Part shown: positions 33,285 to 40,865 of the stretch, piece after piece
Layout of the letters: each line of letters opens with the position of its first letter
How positions within the stretch are numbered: the stretch's first letter is position 1
Assembly (NCBI GenBank): GCA_028695735.1
Contig: JAQVIJ010000003.1
Location: 186,001-250,000 of the forward strand
From: Deltaproteobacteria bacterium
GTDB taxonomy: Bacteria > Desulfobacterota > Dissulfuribacteria > Dissulfuribacterales > DYLC01
DNA length: 64,000 nucleotides
Direction: 5' to 3'
Program-made: the position numbers and the translations under genes
The notes under the pieces: generated by a model
What the model was told of the DNA's origin: nothing
Databases searched by the model: none
Seen by the model: the letters and a program-made list of their open reading frames with translations, nothing else

Positions 33285-34301
33285 ATGGATATTGAGTTTT
33301 TGAAAAAGCTCACGGGGTTGCCGGGGGTTTCTGGTAACGAAGGTCCTCTGGCGCAGGTGCTGGAGGAGCATTTCAAATCCATGGGGCTTTCTGCCGAAAA
33401 GGACTGCCTTGGAAATCTCGTCGCACACCTGCCTGGAAACGGGCCGCGGCTGCTGCTGGATGCCCATATGGACGAGGTGGGCATGATGGTGCAGTATCTG
33501 GAACCCAATGGTTTTGTGAGGTTCATCCCTGTGGGCGGGTTGAGCCCGGTGGCGCTCTACGGCCAACCGGTGGTCATCTGGGGAAAAGAGGTTGTATGCG
33601 GGGTCATAGGTTCCATGCCGCCGCATTTGAACGGCAAGGACGAAGCGGTAACCATGGAGGAGCTTTTTATTGACACAGGCATTCCGGATCTGATGAACAC
33701 CGGTCTGGTAAGCCCGGGCGATTCCATAACCTTTGCGCACTATTGGCATGAAAACGGCCTGACGATTCAGACAAAGGCGCTGGACAACCGGCTGGGGGTG
33801 TTTGTACTCATGGAGGTATTGTCTGCATTGAGGGGTGAGGCGCTTGCCTTCGATCTCTGGGCGGTTGTTTCCGTTCAGGAGGAAATGGGCTTGAAGGGCG
33901 CTTCCGCCCTTGCCCGGCGCATAAAACCTGATATCGCCGTGGTGCTGGAGGGCACGGTGGCCAATGACCTGCCTGGTGTACCGGGTTGCAAGCGGCTGGC
34001 TTGTCTTGGGGCCGGAGTGGAGATCAGGCTTTCCGACGCCAGATTTATTGCGGACAGACAATTGGCCATGGATCTTGTAAAATTGGCGCAACAGAACGGC
34101 ATTTCCCATCAGGTTATCGTAAAAAAGATAGGGGGCACCAATGCCGCTGCATATCAGGTGGACGGTGTGGGGAGTAGGGCGGCGGCCCTTTCAGTACCTG
34201 TGCGTTATATCCATTCCGCGGTGGGCATGGCGATGAAGCAGGATATCGGTGCGGCTGTGGCCCTGGTATCGGCTTTTCTGAAGGGGACCTCTAAAAATTG
34301 A
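33285..34301 (+). CDS. M42-family metallo-aminopeptidase
   Basis: Dinuclear-metal TET-type aminopeptidase of 338 residues. Metal and catalytic motifs: LLDAHMDEVGMMV (metal His/Asp), KALDNRLGVFVLMEV (bridging Asp), the VQEEMGLKGA Glu pair, and SVPVRYIHSAVGMA near the end with the last metal His. The start ATG at 33285 follows a weak ribosome site. The 3' end (TSKN-stop) lies in the left end of another MITE-like repeat, as with lpxK. Confidence 0.93.
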   Translation: MDIEFLKKLTGLPGVSGNEGPLAQVLEEHFKSMGLSAEKDCLGNLVAHLPGNGPRLLLDAHMDEVGMMVQYLEPNGFVRFIPVGGLSPVALYGQPVVIWGKEVVCGVIGSMPPHLNGKDEAVTMEELFIDTGIPDLMNTGLVSPGDSITFAHYWHENGLTIQTKALDNRLGVFVLMEVLSALRGEALAFDLWAVVSVQEEMGLKGASALARRIKPDIAVVLEGTVANDLPGVPGCKRLACLGAGVEIRLSDARFIADRQLAMDLVKLAQQNGISHQVIVKKIGGTNAAAYQVDGVGSRAAALSVPVRYIHSAVGMAMKQDIGAAVALVSAFLKGTSKN

Positions 34302-34427
34302 CTTTTCGACCGATAACTGCGTTGCCCGTCCCTGCCTGTGCGTTGCACGCAGACAGGCACGCAGACAGGGACGAAAAATGTTCACATGAATGTAATAAGT
34401 TAATGGTTTATTTTTCAGATAACCCTG
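34283..34427. repeat. MITE-like repeat (copy C)
   Basis: Left end GGGGACCTCTAAAAATTG overlaps the peptidase gene and supplies its TGA; core CCGATAACTGCGTTGCCCG; internal palindrome TGCCTGTGCGTTGC/GCACGCAGACAGGCA. The right end differs from copies B, D and E but matches copy G (TAATGGTTTATTTTTCA). Confidence 0.75.
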
Positions 34428-34457
34428 AAATCAGGATGTCGAGTGGAGGTATCACAC

Positions 34458-34859
34458 ATGCAGTCATTGCAATCCATAGTCACTGATGAGGCCCCCAAGG
34501 CCATCGGCCCTTATTCTCAAGGGATTCTGGCAGGGGATTTTTTGTTTGTCTCAGGCCAGATACCCATGAATCCCATGACAGGAACGCTGGTGGAGGGCGA
34601 TATTCAGGCCCAGACTCATCAGGTCCTTCAGAATATTCGGGCCATTTTGAACAAGGCCGGTCTGGACATGCAGCATGTGGTGAGAACCGATGTCTTTTTG
34701 CTGGATTTGAGGGATTTCGCTGCGATGAATCAGGTTTATGAGGGTTATTTCCCGGAGGTGCCTCGGCCGGCCAGGCAGACGGTGCAGGTTGCAGGGCTTC
34801 CGGCAGGCAGCCGTATTGAGATATCGTGCATAGCGTATTGTGGTCTGAATAAAATCTAA
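34458..34859 (+). CDS. ridA: RidA/YjgF-family enamine/imine deaminase
   Basis: 133-residue trimeric deaminase that removes reactive 2-aminoacrylate and related imines. Family marks: APKAIGPYSQGI, FVSGQIPMNPMTG, and the C-terminal PRPARQTVQVAGLPAGSRIEI with the substrate-binding Arg and Glu. ATG 34458 is preceded by GGAGGT at a good distance; a GTG at 34443 is less likely. Confidence 0.95.
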   Translation: MQSLQSIVTDEAPKAIGPYSQGILAGDFLFVSGQIPMNPMTGTLVEGDIQAQTHQVLQNIRAILNKAGLDMQHVVRTDVFLLDLRDFAAMNQVYEGYFPEVPRPARQTVQVAGLPAGSRIEISCIAYCGLNKI

Positions 34860-34870
34860 AGGAGCGGAAA

Positions 34871-35428
34871 ATGGGCAAGAAAATTCATTTGATCGTTACA
34901 ATCGCAGGTCTGTCTTTGGTTATGGCCTTTGGCATGGGCGTCCCTGCCTGGACTGCCTCATGGGAAGACCTTGGGGCCTGTTTCGGTGGGTTGCAGGGCT
35001 GGACTGGAGGCGAGGTGACAGGTCTTACCGTGAGTCAGGATGGCCAGGCAACCACCTATGCCCTGCGTGAATACCGTAGGGCGGATGCGGCTATGGTCAT
35101 CAAGTTTCAGACCGGGCCGTCCCTCACAAAAGACGCCCTGTCCACTACCTTTCCTGATACCCTGCAGCACTGTCTCCTGCAGTGTGCTGTGCCCTGCACA
35201 GGGCCATGTAAGTGTGGGCCTGTGTCCGGAGAGGTGAACGGTTATCGAATGGATACTGTCTTGGACTCGAAGGCCCGTCTGGTGAGCATAGCTGTCATGG
35301 GTGCCGGAGATGCGCGCCCCATTTTGACGATAGAAGGCCGAAATATGACCGAATGTGAAGTGAAAAAGCTGGCCTCTGCCCTGGATTGGGGGTGCTTTTA
35401 CTCCAGGGCACAGGGGTTGATGCGCTAA
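34871..35428 (+). CDS. Exported cysteine-containing protein of unknown function
   Basis: 185 residues with a clear signal sequence (IHLIVTIAGLSLVMAFGMGV, cleavage probably after the alanines of PAWTASW). The mature part has a cluster CLLQCAVPCTGPCKCGP (five cysteines in 16 residues), further single cysteines (GACFG, MTECEV, GCF), and no transmembrane segment. The pattern suggests disulfides or metal binding. No family recognised. An AAAGGAG site precedes the ATG, 11 bp after ridA; it ends within the first in-frame codons of an extended ftsK start. Confidence 0.7.
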   Translation: MGKKIHLIVTIAGLSLVMAFGMGVPAWTASWEDLGACFGGLQGWTGGEVTGLTVSQDGQATTYALREYRRADAAMVIKFQTGPSLTKDALSTTFPDTLQHCLLQCAVPCTGPCKCGPVSGEVNGYRMDTVLDSKARLVSIAVMGAGDARPILTIEGRNMTECEVKKLASALDWGCFYSRAQGLMR

Positions 35429-35433
35429 TACCC

Positions 35434-37629
35434 ATGCAGGAATCCATGAAAGAGACGTCAGGCGGTTCGTCCGCTGAACTACAGGGGCTTTTCCTTTTCG
35501 GCCTGTTTTTCTTTGTGACCATTGCCCTGACCAGTCATGCCATTTTGCTGCATTTCGGGGCCGGCAAGTCCATTGTGGACAGAAATTGGCTTGGAGTTAT
35601 AGGCGGTTATCTCTCACTGTTTCTGTATCAGATGCTGGGAGTGGCCGCCTGGTGGGCGCCGGCTGGCATCGGTTTTGCTGCTGTTTCCCGATTGTTTTCC
35701 AAAAGATTCGTAAGATCGGCAGCCTGGATTATTCCCAGCTGGACAGCGATTCTGGTCTCCAGTGCCGGTCTTTCCGCCCTTTTCGGCGAGGCTGGAACAG
35801 CGGGTGGCGTATGCGGTCTGCTGGTGTCAGACCTTTTGTTGAAGTGGGTGGGGCATGTAGGCGCCTTTCTCGTGCTTTTTGTTGCATTTCTGGCTGGTCT
35901 TGTGGCAGGTACGCCATTTTCTCTTTTTGCTGCATGGAACCGGGTGTTTTCCTTTGCAAGCTGGCTTTGGTCGTCCGTCAAAGCCTTTTTTGAATTCAGC
36001 GGCCCTGTGCCTGCCGCGCCTGTGGAGGCGGCATTCAGGCAGGCCGGGGAGTTGACCGGCCGGGGCTCACCGGCTGCCGATGGGATTCAGCAAACCGGGG
36101 CCTTAGATGCGGTCGTCCAGGGGCATGGAGGGATGAGCGGTGAAAAAAACGAGCCCGTAATCAAGGAGACGGTGGCCAGACAGCCTGTGGATACCAAGGC
36201 CGAGAGGTCTTTCGATGCCGAGATGCGGGCCTATGAAGGCGAGTTCCGGCTTCCGCCCATCTCGTTTCTGAATGATCCAACCTATGATGAACAGGAGACG
36301 GACAAGGCCCAGTACCTGGCCAATGCCCGCACCCTTGAGCAAAAACTCCTGGATTTCGGAGTGGCAGGCAAGGTGGTGGAGATATGCCCTGGCCCTGTGG
36401 TGACCATGTATGAATTTTCACCTGCGCCCGGTATCAAGATCAACAAGGTCTCCGGTCTTACAGATGACCTGGCCCTTGCGCTCAAGACGCAGAGCGTGCG
36501 CATTGTGGCGCCCATTCCAGGCAAGGGTGTGATAGGCATAGAATTGGCCAATAAATACAGACAGGTGGTGTTTTTGAAGGAATTGCTGGCCAGTGAGGCC
36601 TTCAAACAGCATAAAGGTGCCCTGCCTCTGGCCATAGGCCAGGATATAGTGGGGCATCCTGTGGTGACGGACCTGGCAAAAATGCCCCATCTGCTCATCG
36701 CTGGTGCCACAGGTACCGGAAAGAGCGTGGGTTTGAACGCCATGATCCTCTCCCTGCTGTATTGCCAGACCCCAAGGAGTCTGAGGCTGCTGCTCATCGA
36801 TCCCAAACGCATAGAACTGTCCCTTTATGAAGGGATTCCACACCTGCTGCATCCGGTGGTCAGCGCCCCCAAAGACGCCACACGGGCCCTCAAATGGGCT
36901 GTTTTGGAGATGGAGCGCAGGTATCAGCTTCTGGAGGCGGCACAGGCCAGAAATCTGGAGGGTTACAACAAGACCGTGGAGCAGCCCCTTCCATATCTGG
37001 TGATTATTATAGACGAACTGGCCGATCTCATGATGGTCTCTTCCAAGGAGGTGGAGACCTCCATAGCGCGGCTGGCACAGATGGCGCGCGCAGCAGGCAT
37101 TCACCTGCTCATCGCCACGCAAAGGCCCTCTGTGGATGTGCTCACAGGGCTTATAAAGGCCAATTTCCCTGCGCGTATCTCCTTCAAGGTCTCCTCCAAG
37201 GTGGATTCCCGCACCATTCTGGATGTGATGGGCGCAGAAAGGTTGCTGGGCATGGGTGATATGCTTTTTCTGCCTCCAGGCACGGCCAGTCTGCAACGTA
37301 TTCACGGCGCATATGTCTCTGAACAAGAGATAGGCCGTGTGGTGGAGTTTTGGCGCCAGCAGGGAGAGCCGCAATACGACTCGCGTGTTGTAGAGCCGTG
37401 TGACGGAGAAGAAGACGACGAAGACGCCGTTGACACGAGCGATGCAGATGAGAAATATAGAGAGGCGGTGCAGATTGTCAAGGAGACAGGGCAGGCATCC
37501 ATTTCCATGTTGCAACGCCGGTTGAGAGTGGGTTATAACCGTTCTGCCCGCATGATAGAGCAAATGGAACGGGATGGTATAGTTACCCCTGTGGATACCA
37601 TGGGCAGAAGACAGGTGATAATGGATTAG
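35434..37629 (+). CDS. ftsK: DNA translocase FtsK
   Basis: Septum-anchored, ATP-driven DNA pump for chromosome dimer resolution and segregation. About four membrane segments lie in the first 190 residues (LFLFGLFFFVTIALTSHAIL; VGAFLVLFVAFLAGLVAG). A short linker (about 200-270) leads to the motor: VVEICPGPVVTMYEFSPAPG, Walker A IAGATGTGKSVGLNAM, LLLIDPKRIELSLYEGIPHL, Walker B YLVIIIDELADLMMV, and RPSVDVLTGLIKANFPARI. The C-terminal winged-helix gamma domain (ASISMLQRRLRVGYNRSARM) should read KOPS. Start uncertain: ATG 35434 is the first Met after the previous gene, while a TTG at 35386 overlaps it. Confidence 0.95.
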   Translation: MQESMKETSGGSSAELQGLFLFGLFFFVTIALTSHAILLHFGAGKSIVDRNWLGVIGGYLSLFLYQMLGVAAWWAPAGIGFAAVSRLFSKRFVRSAAWIIPSWTAILVSSAGLSALFGEAGTAGGVCGLLVSDLLLKWVGHVGAFLVLFVAFLAGLVAGTPFSLFAAWNRVFSFASWLWSSVKAFFEFSGPVPAAPVEAAFRQAGELTGRGSPAADGIQQTGALDAVVQGHGGMSGEKNEPVIKETVARQPVDTKAERSFDAEMRAYEGEFRLPPISFLNDPTYDEQETDKAQYLANARTLEQKLLDFGVAGKVVEICPGPVVTMYEFSPAPGIKINKVSGLTDDLALALKTQSVRIVAPIPGKGVIGIELANKYRQVVFLKELLASEAFKQHKGALPLAIGQDIVGHPVVTDLAKMPHLLIAGATGTGKSVGLNAMILSLLYCQTPRSLRLLLIDPKRIELSLYEGIPHLLHPVVSAPKDATRALKWAVLEMERRYQLLEAAQARNLEGYNKTVEQPLPYLVIIIDELADLMMVSSKEVETSIARLAQMARAAGIHLLIATQRPSVDVLTGLIKANFPARISFKVSSKVDSRTILDVMGAERLLGMGDMLFLPPGTASLQRIHGAYVSEQEIGRVVEFWRQQGEPQYDSRVVEPCDGEEDDEDAVDTSDADEKYREAVQIVKETGQASISMLQRRLRVGYNRSARMIEQMERDGIVTPVDTMGRRQVIMD

Positions 37630-37636
37630 TCCCGGT

Positions 37637-37909
37637 ATGTCTAACGAAATACATGTGACCATCGAAAACCGTTTGGGGCTTCATGCCAGGCCAGCGGCCC
37701 GTTTTTCACAGTTGGCCAGCCGTTTTGCATCGAATATCAGGCTGATAAAGGATGGCAAACAAGTGGATGCCAAGAGTATCCTGGAGGTATTGACGCTTGC
37801 ATGCCCTACCGGCACCCGTCTTACCATTGCCGCCGAAGGCCCTGATGAACTGGAGGCGCTGACAGCCCTTCAAGTGTTGATAGAGACAGGTTTTGCCGAA
37901 TATGACTGA
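37637..37909 (+). CDS. ptsH: Phosphocarrier protein HPr
   Basis: 90-residue phosphocarrier. The active-site motif LGLHARPAARF puts the phosphohistidine at His16, and DAKSILEVLTLAC keeps a serine (Ser47) at the regulatory HPr-kinase site. It overlaps the start of ptsI by 8 bp. No sugar-specific EII component lies in the window, so this may be a regulatory or partial phosphotransferase system. Confidence 0.95.
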   Translation: MSNEIHVTIENRLGLHARPAARFSQLASRFASNIRLIKDGKQVDAKSILEVLTLACPTGTRLTIAAEGPDELEALTALQVLIETGFAEYD

Positions 37910-39713
37910 AAAAATGACTGAAAAAGATAATGGTGGCATGCTGCACATGAAGGGCATCAGTGCATCACCCGGAGTGGCGATAGGCCGGGTTTTTGTGCTG
38001 GACCGCCGCAACAGACGGATATTCAAGACCTATATAGCCGAGCATGAAGTGGAATCGGAGGTGCAGAGACTTCGTACAGCGGTGCAAAAGGCCGGAGAGC
38101 AGATACAGGCCATGCTGCGGTCGATGCCGGATGAATTGCGTGAACATATCGCTATTCTCGAAACCCATCAGCTCATGCTCAAGGACAGCATGATCCTCGA
38201 CAAGAGCATCGACATGATTCAGCGCAAGATGGTCAATGCGGAATGGGCCCTGGATCACAGCCTGAATCATGTCAGGCGGCTGTTCGGCCATATTCAGGAC
38301 ACCTATATCCGTGAGAGGATTCACGATGTAGAGGATGTTGTGGCACGTATTCAGGATATTCTGAGCGGAACGCAAGGGATACCGATGGAGCAGCATACAA
38401 ACCCTGTGGTCGTCGTTGCCCATGACCTCTCTCCTGCCGACACCATTCAGTTAAACCGTAAAAATGTCCTGGCCTTTGTCACGGAGATGGGCAGCCGTAC
38501 ATCTCATACCGCCATTATCGCCCGCTCCCTTGGCATACCGGCAGTGGTGGCCGTGGCAGGTGTCACCAAATATGTATTTACAGGTGAAGATATCGTGGTG
38601 GATGGTATCACCGGTGATATCTTCATACGACCTGATGAAGACATAATTGCTCACTATACCGACAAGCAGGCCTGTTATATTCAGCATCGTCAGGCCATGT
38701 TGTTACAGTCCCATCTGCCGGCGGTTACCGCGGACGGGTTCTCTGTAAGTGTCCAGGCCAATATAGAACTGGCTGATGAATTGGATGTGGCCATTGCAAG
38801 CGGAGCGGAAGGCGTCGGGCTTCTGCGTACAGAGTTTCTTTATGTGGGAAGAAATGATCTGCCTAGTGAGGATGAGTTGTTTCAGGCATATTTTGAATGT
38901 GTGAAGAGAATGTCTCCCAAACCCGTGACCATTCGCACTCTGGATGTGGGCGGTGACAAGTTCCTGTCCTCACTGCCTGTCAGTCCACAGACCAACCCAG
39001 CCTTAGGCCTCAGGGCTATTCGACTCTGCCTGAAGGAGATAGACCTGTTCTTTACACAGCTCAGGGCTATTTACAGGGTGAGCGCCTTCGGGAAATTACG
39101 CATACTTTTCCCATTGATATCAGGATGCAGCGAGATTCAACAGATTAAAGTGCATCTAAACAGCGTCAAAGAACAATTGAGGGCTGAAGGGATTCCGTTC
39201 GATGAAGATGTGAAACTGGGCGTTATGATCGAGGTGCCTACAGCGGTTATGATGGCGGATCTCCTGGCAAAGGAGGTGGATTTTTTCAGCATAGGCACCA
39301 ATGACCTGATTCAGTACTCCATGGCCATAGATCGCGTAAACGAACATGTGGCGCACCTGTATGACCCGTTGCACCCCGGTATCCTGCGCATGATTCATCG
39401 TTCTGCAGAGGCCGGCCGGCTGCAAGGCATTCAGGTCGGTATGTGCGGTGAGATGGCCGGCGAGCCTGCCTACACCCCTATCATGGTTGGAATGGGACTG
39501 GACGAGATCAGCATGAATGCCGATTCCATTCCAAAGGTCAAACACATCATCAGAAGGTGTAATGCCGGCTTGTGCAGGGAACTGGTGAACAGATTGTTGA
39601 CCGCCTGCACCTCTCAGGAAGCCAGGGAGATATTAGAAGATTTTCTGGGCAGATATCTGCCTGATGAGCGGCAACTGACACATCCCTATCTCTGTGATGC
39701 AGCGCGGCATTGA
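37902..39713 (+). CDS. ptsI: Phosphoenolpyruvate-protein phosphotransferase (Enzyme I)
   Basis: Transfers phosphate from PEP to HPr. N-terminal KGISASPGVAIGRVFVLD, phosphohistidine loop GSRTSHTAIIARSLGIPAVV, PEP-binding barrel with GVGLLRTEFLY, TLDVGGDK, IGTNDLIQYSMAIDR and the C-terminal GMCGEMAGEP with the catalytic cysteine. About 603 residues, normal being 570-590; the start could be ATG 37902, 37914 or 37938. Its 3' end overlaps hemW. Confidence 0.95.
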   Translation: MTEKMTEKDNGGMLHMKGISASPGVAIGRVFVLDRRNRRIFKTYIAEHEVESEVQRLRTAVQKAGEQIQAMLRSMPDELREHIAILETHQLMLKDSMILDKSIDMIQRKMVNAEWALDHSLNHVRRLFGHIQDTYIRERIHDVEDVVARIQDILSGTQGIPMEQHTNPVVVVAHDLSPADTIQLNRKNVLAFVTEMGSRTSHTAIIARSLGIPAVVAVAGVTKYVFTGEDIVVDGITGDIFIRPDEDIIAHYTDKQACYIQHRQAMLLQSHLPAVTADGFSVSVQANIELADELDVAIASGAEGVGLLRTEFLYVGRNDLPSEDELFQAYFECVKRMSPKPVTIRTLDVGGDKFLSSLPVSPQTNPALGLRAIRLCLKEIDLFFTQLRAIYRVSAFGKLRILFPLISGCSEIQQIKVHLNSVKEQLRAEGIPFDEDVKLGVMIEVPTAVMMADLLAKEVDFFSIGTNDLIQYSMAIDRVNEHVAHLYDPLHPGILRMIHRSAEAGRLQGIQVGMCGEMAGEPAYTPIMVGMGLDEISMNADSIPKVKHIIRRCNAGLCRELVNRLLTACTSQEAREILEDFLGRYLPDERQLTHPYLCDAARH

Positions 39714-40860
39714 AACAGGTGGGCGCTGTGATGGGCCCGGCATATATGTCCACATTCCATTTTGCCGGCGGAAATGTCCCTATTGTGATTTTGTTTCAGG
39801 TACTCATGACCAAGGGGTTTGTGCCCCTTACATTCAGGCGGTATGCCGCGAGGCGATGCTGCGCAGCGCCCAGGTTTCTTCACTCTGTTTTCAAACCTTA
39901 TATGTGGGTGGAGGGACTCCGAGTCTGCTTGCCTCTCATGCGCTGAGACCGCTGCTTGAAACGCTCAGGTCTGTTTTTCACTGGCATGAAAGACCGGAAG
40001 CGACCATAGAGGTCAATCCTGATTCAGCCTCTCTGGAATGGATGGGTGCATGTAGGGATATGGGAATAAACCGCATAAGTATCGGCGTGCAATCCCTTTC
40101 CGATGCAGGGCTTCATGTCCTGGGCCGCGTGCACGACACAGTGCAGGCACTCAATGCCTGTGAAATGGCCAGGACCGTTGGTTTCGATGCCGTAAGCGTG
40201 GATATCATATACGGATGGCCCGGTCAGACATTGAAAGAACTGCGGCAGGAGCTGAATATACTTCTTGCTCTGGCCCCGGACCATGTCTCGTGTTATCAGT
40301 TGACCCTGGAACCTGGCACCCCCATGGAGCGCATGTATCGTGACGGCCTCTTGCCTGTCATTGAAGAAGATATTGTTTTACAACTTACTGATTATATGGA
40401 AGATTTTCTGATGAGCCGTGGTTACAATCTCTATGAGATCTCCAATTTTGCAAGACCTGGCTTTGAGTGTCGGCACAACCTGAACTACTGGAGCAATGGG
40501 GAATACCTGGGCCTGGGTTGTGCCGCTGTTTCCTTTATCAAGGGCGAACGCATTTCCAATACAGCCGACTTCACTCAATATCTGAACTCCATAGCCGACG
40601 GCCTATTGCCTGTGGCCGAGGTAGAGTGTCTGAATGAGGAGGCTCATTTTCGAGAGACTATGATGTTGGGGTTGAGACGGGCAAATGGCATCAGTATCTC
40701 AGGGATGGAGACCAAATTTCATATAAATCCCTTAAGGTATTATGGCGATACATTGTATTCATTGATGGATATGGGGTTAGTCACTTTTAAGAATGATAGA
40801 TTGTTTCTCAGCCGCACCGGCAGACGATTGGCTAATCAGGTATTCATGAGATTGATTTGA
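39697..40860 (+). CDS. hemW: Radical SAM heme chaperone HemW (coproporphyrinogen oxidase-like)
   Basis: Begins with GIYVHIPFCRRKCPYCDF, the HemW/HemN radical-SAM cysteine motif CxxxCxxC with the extra aromatic context. LYVGGGTPSLL, SIGVQSLSDAGLHVLGRVHD and SVDIIYGWPGQT follow, and a HemW-type C-terminus (RHNLNYWSNGEYLGLGCAA). At 387 residues it lacks the N-terminal extension of true HemN, so heme insertion is more likely than decarboxylation. GTG 39694 is an alternative start. Convergent with the diguanylate cyclase gene, 5 bp apart. Confidence 0.92.
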   Translation: MQRGIETGGRCDGPGIYVHIPFCRRKCPYCDFVSGTHDQGVCAPYIQAVCREAMLRSAQVSSLCFQTLYVGGGTPSLLASHALRPLLETLRSVFHWHERPEATIEVNPDSASLEWMGACRDMGINRISIGVQSLSDAGLHVLGRVHDTVQALNACEMARTVGFDAVSVDIIYGWPGQTLKELRQELNILLALAPDHVSCYQLTLEPGTPMERMYRDGLLPVIEEDIVLQLTDYMEDFLMSRGYNLYEISNFARPGFECRHNLNYWSNGEYLGLGCAAVSFIKGERISNTADFTQYLNSIADGLLPVAEVECLNEEAHFRETMMLGLRRANGISISGMETKFHINPLRYYGDTLYSLMDMGLVTFKNDRLFLSRTGRRLANQVFMRLI

Positions 40861-40865
40861 GTCTT

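Noticed and set aside
36418-37662. Long antisense open frame (over 400 codons) opposite ftsK
   Set aside because: It is the shadow of a GC-rich coding region; the translation is His/Gln-rich without any domain, and ftsK is unmistakable on the other strand.
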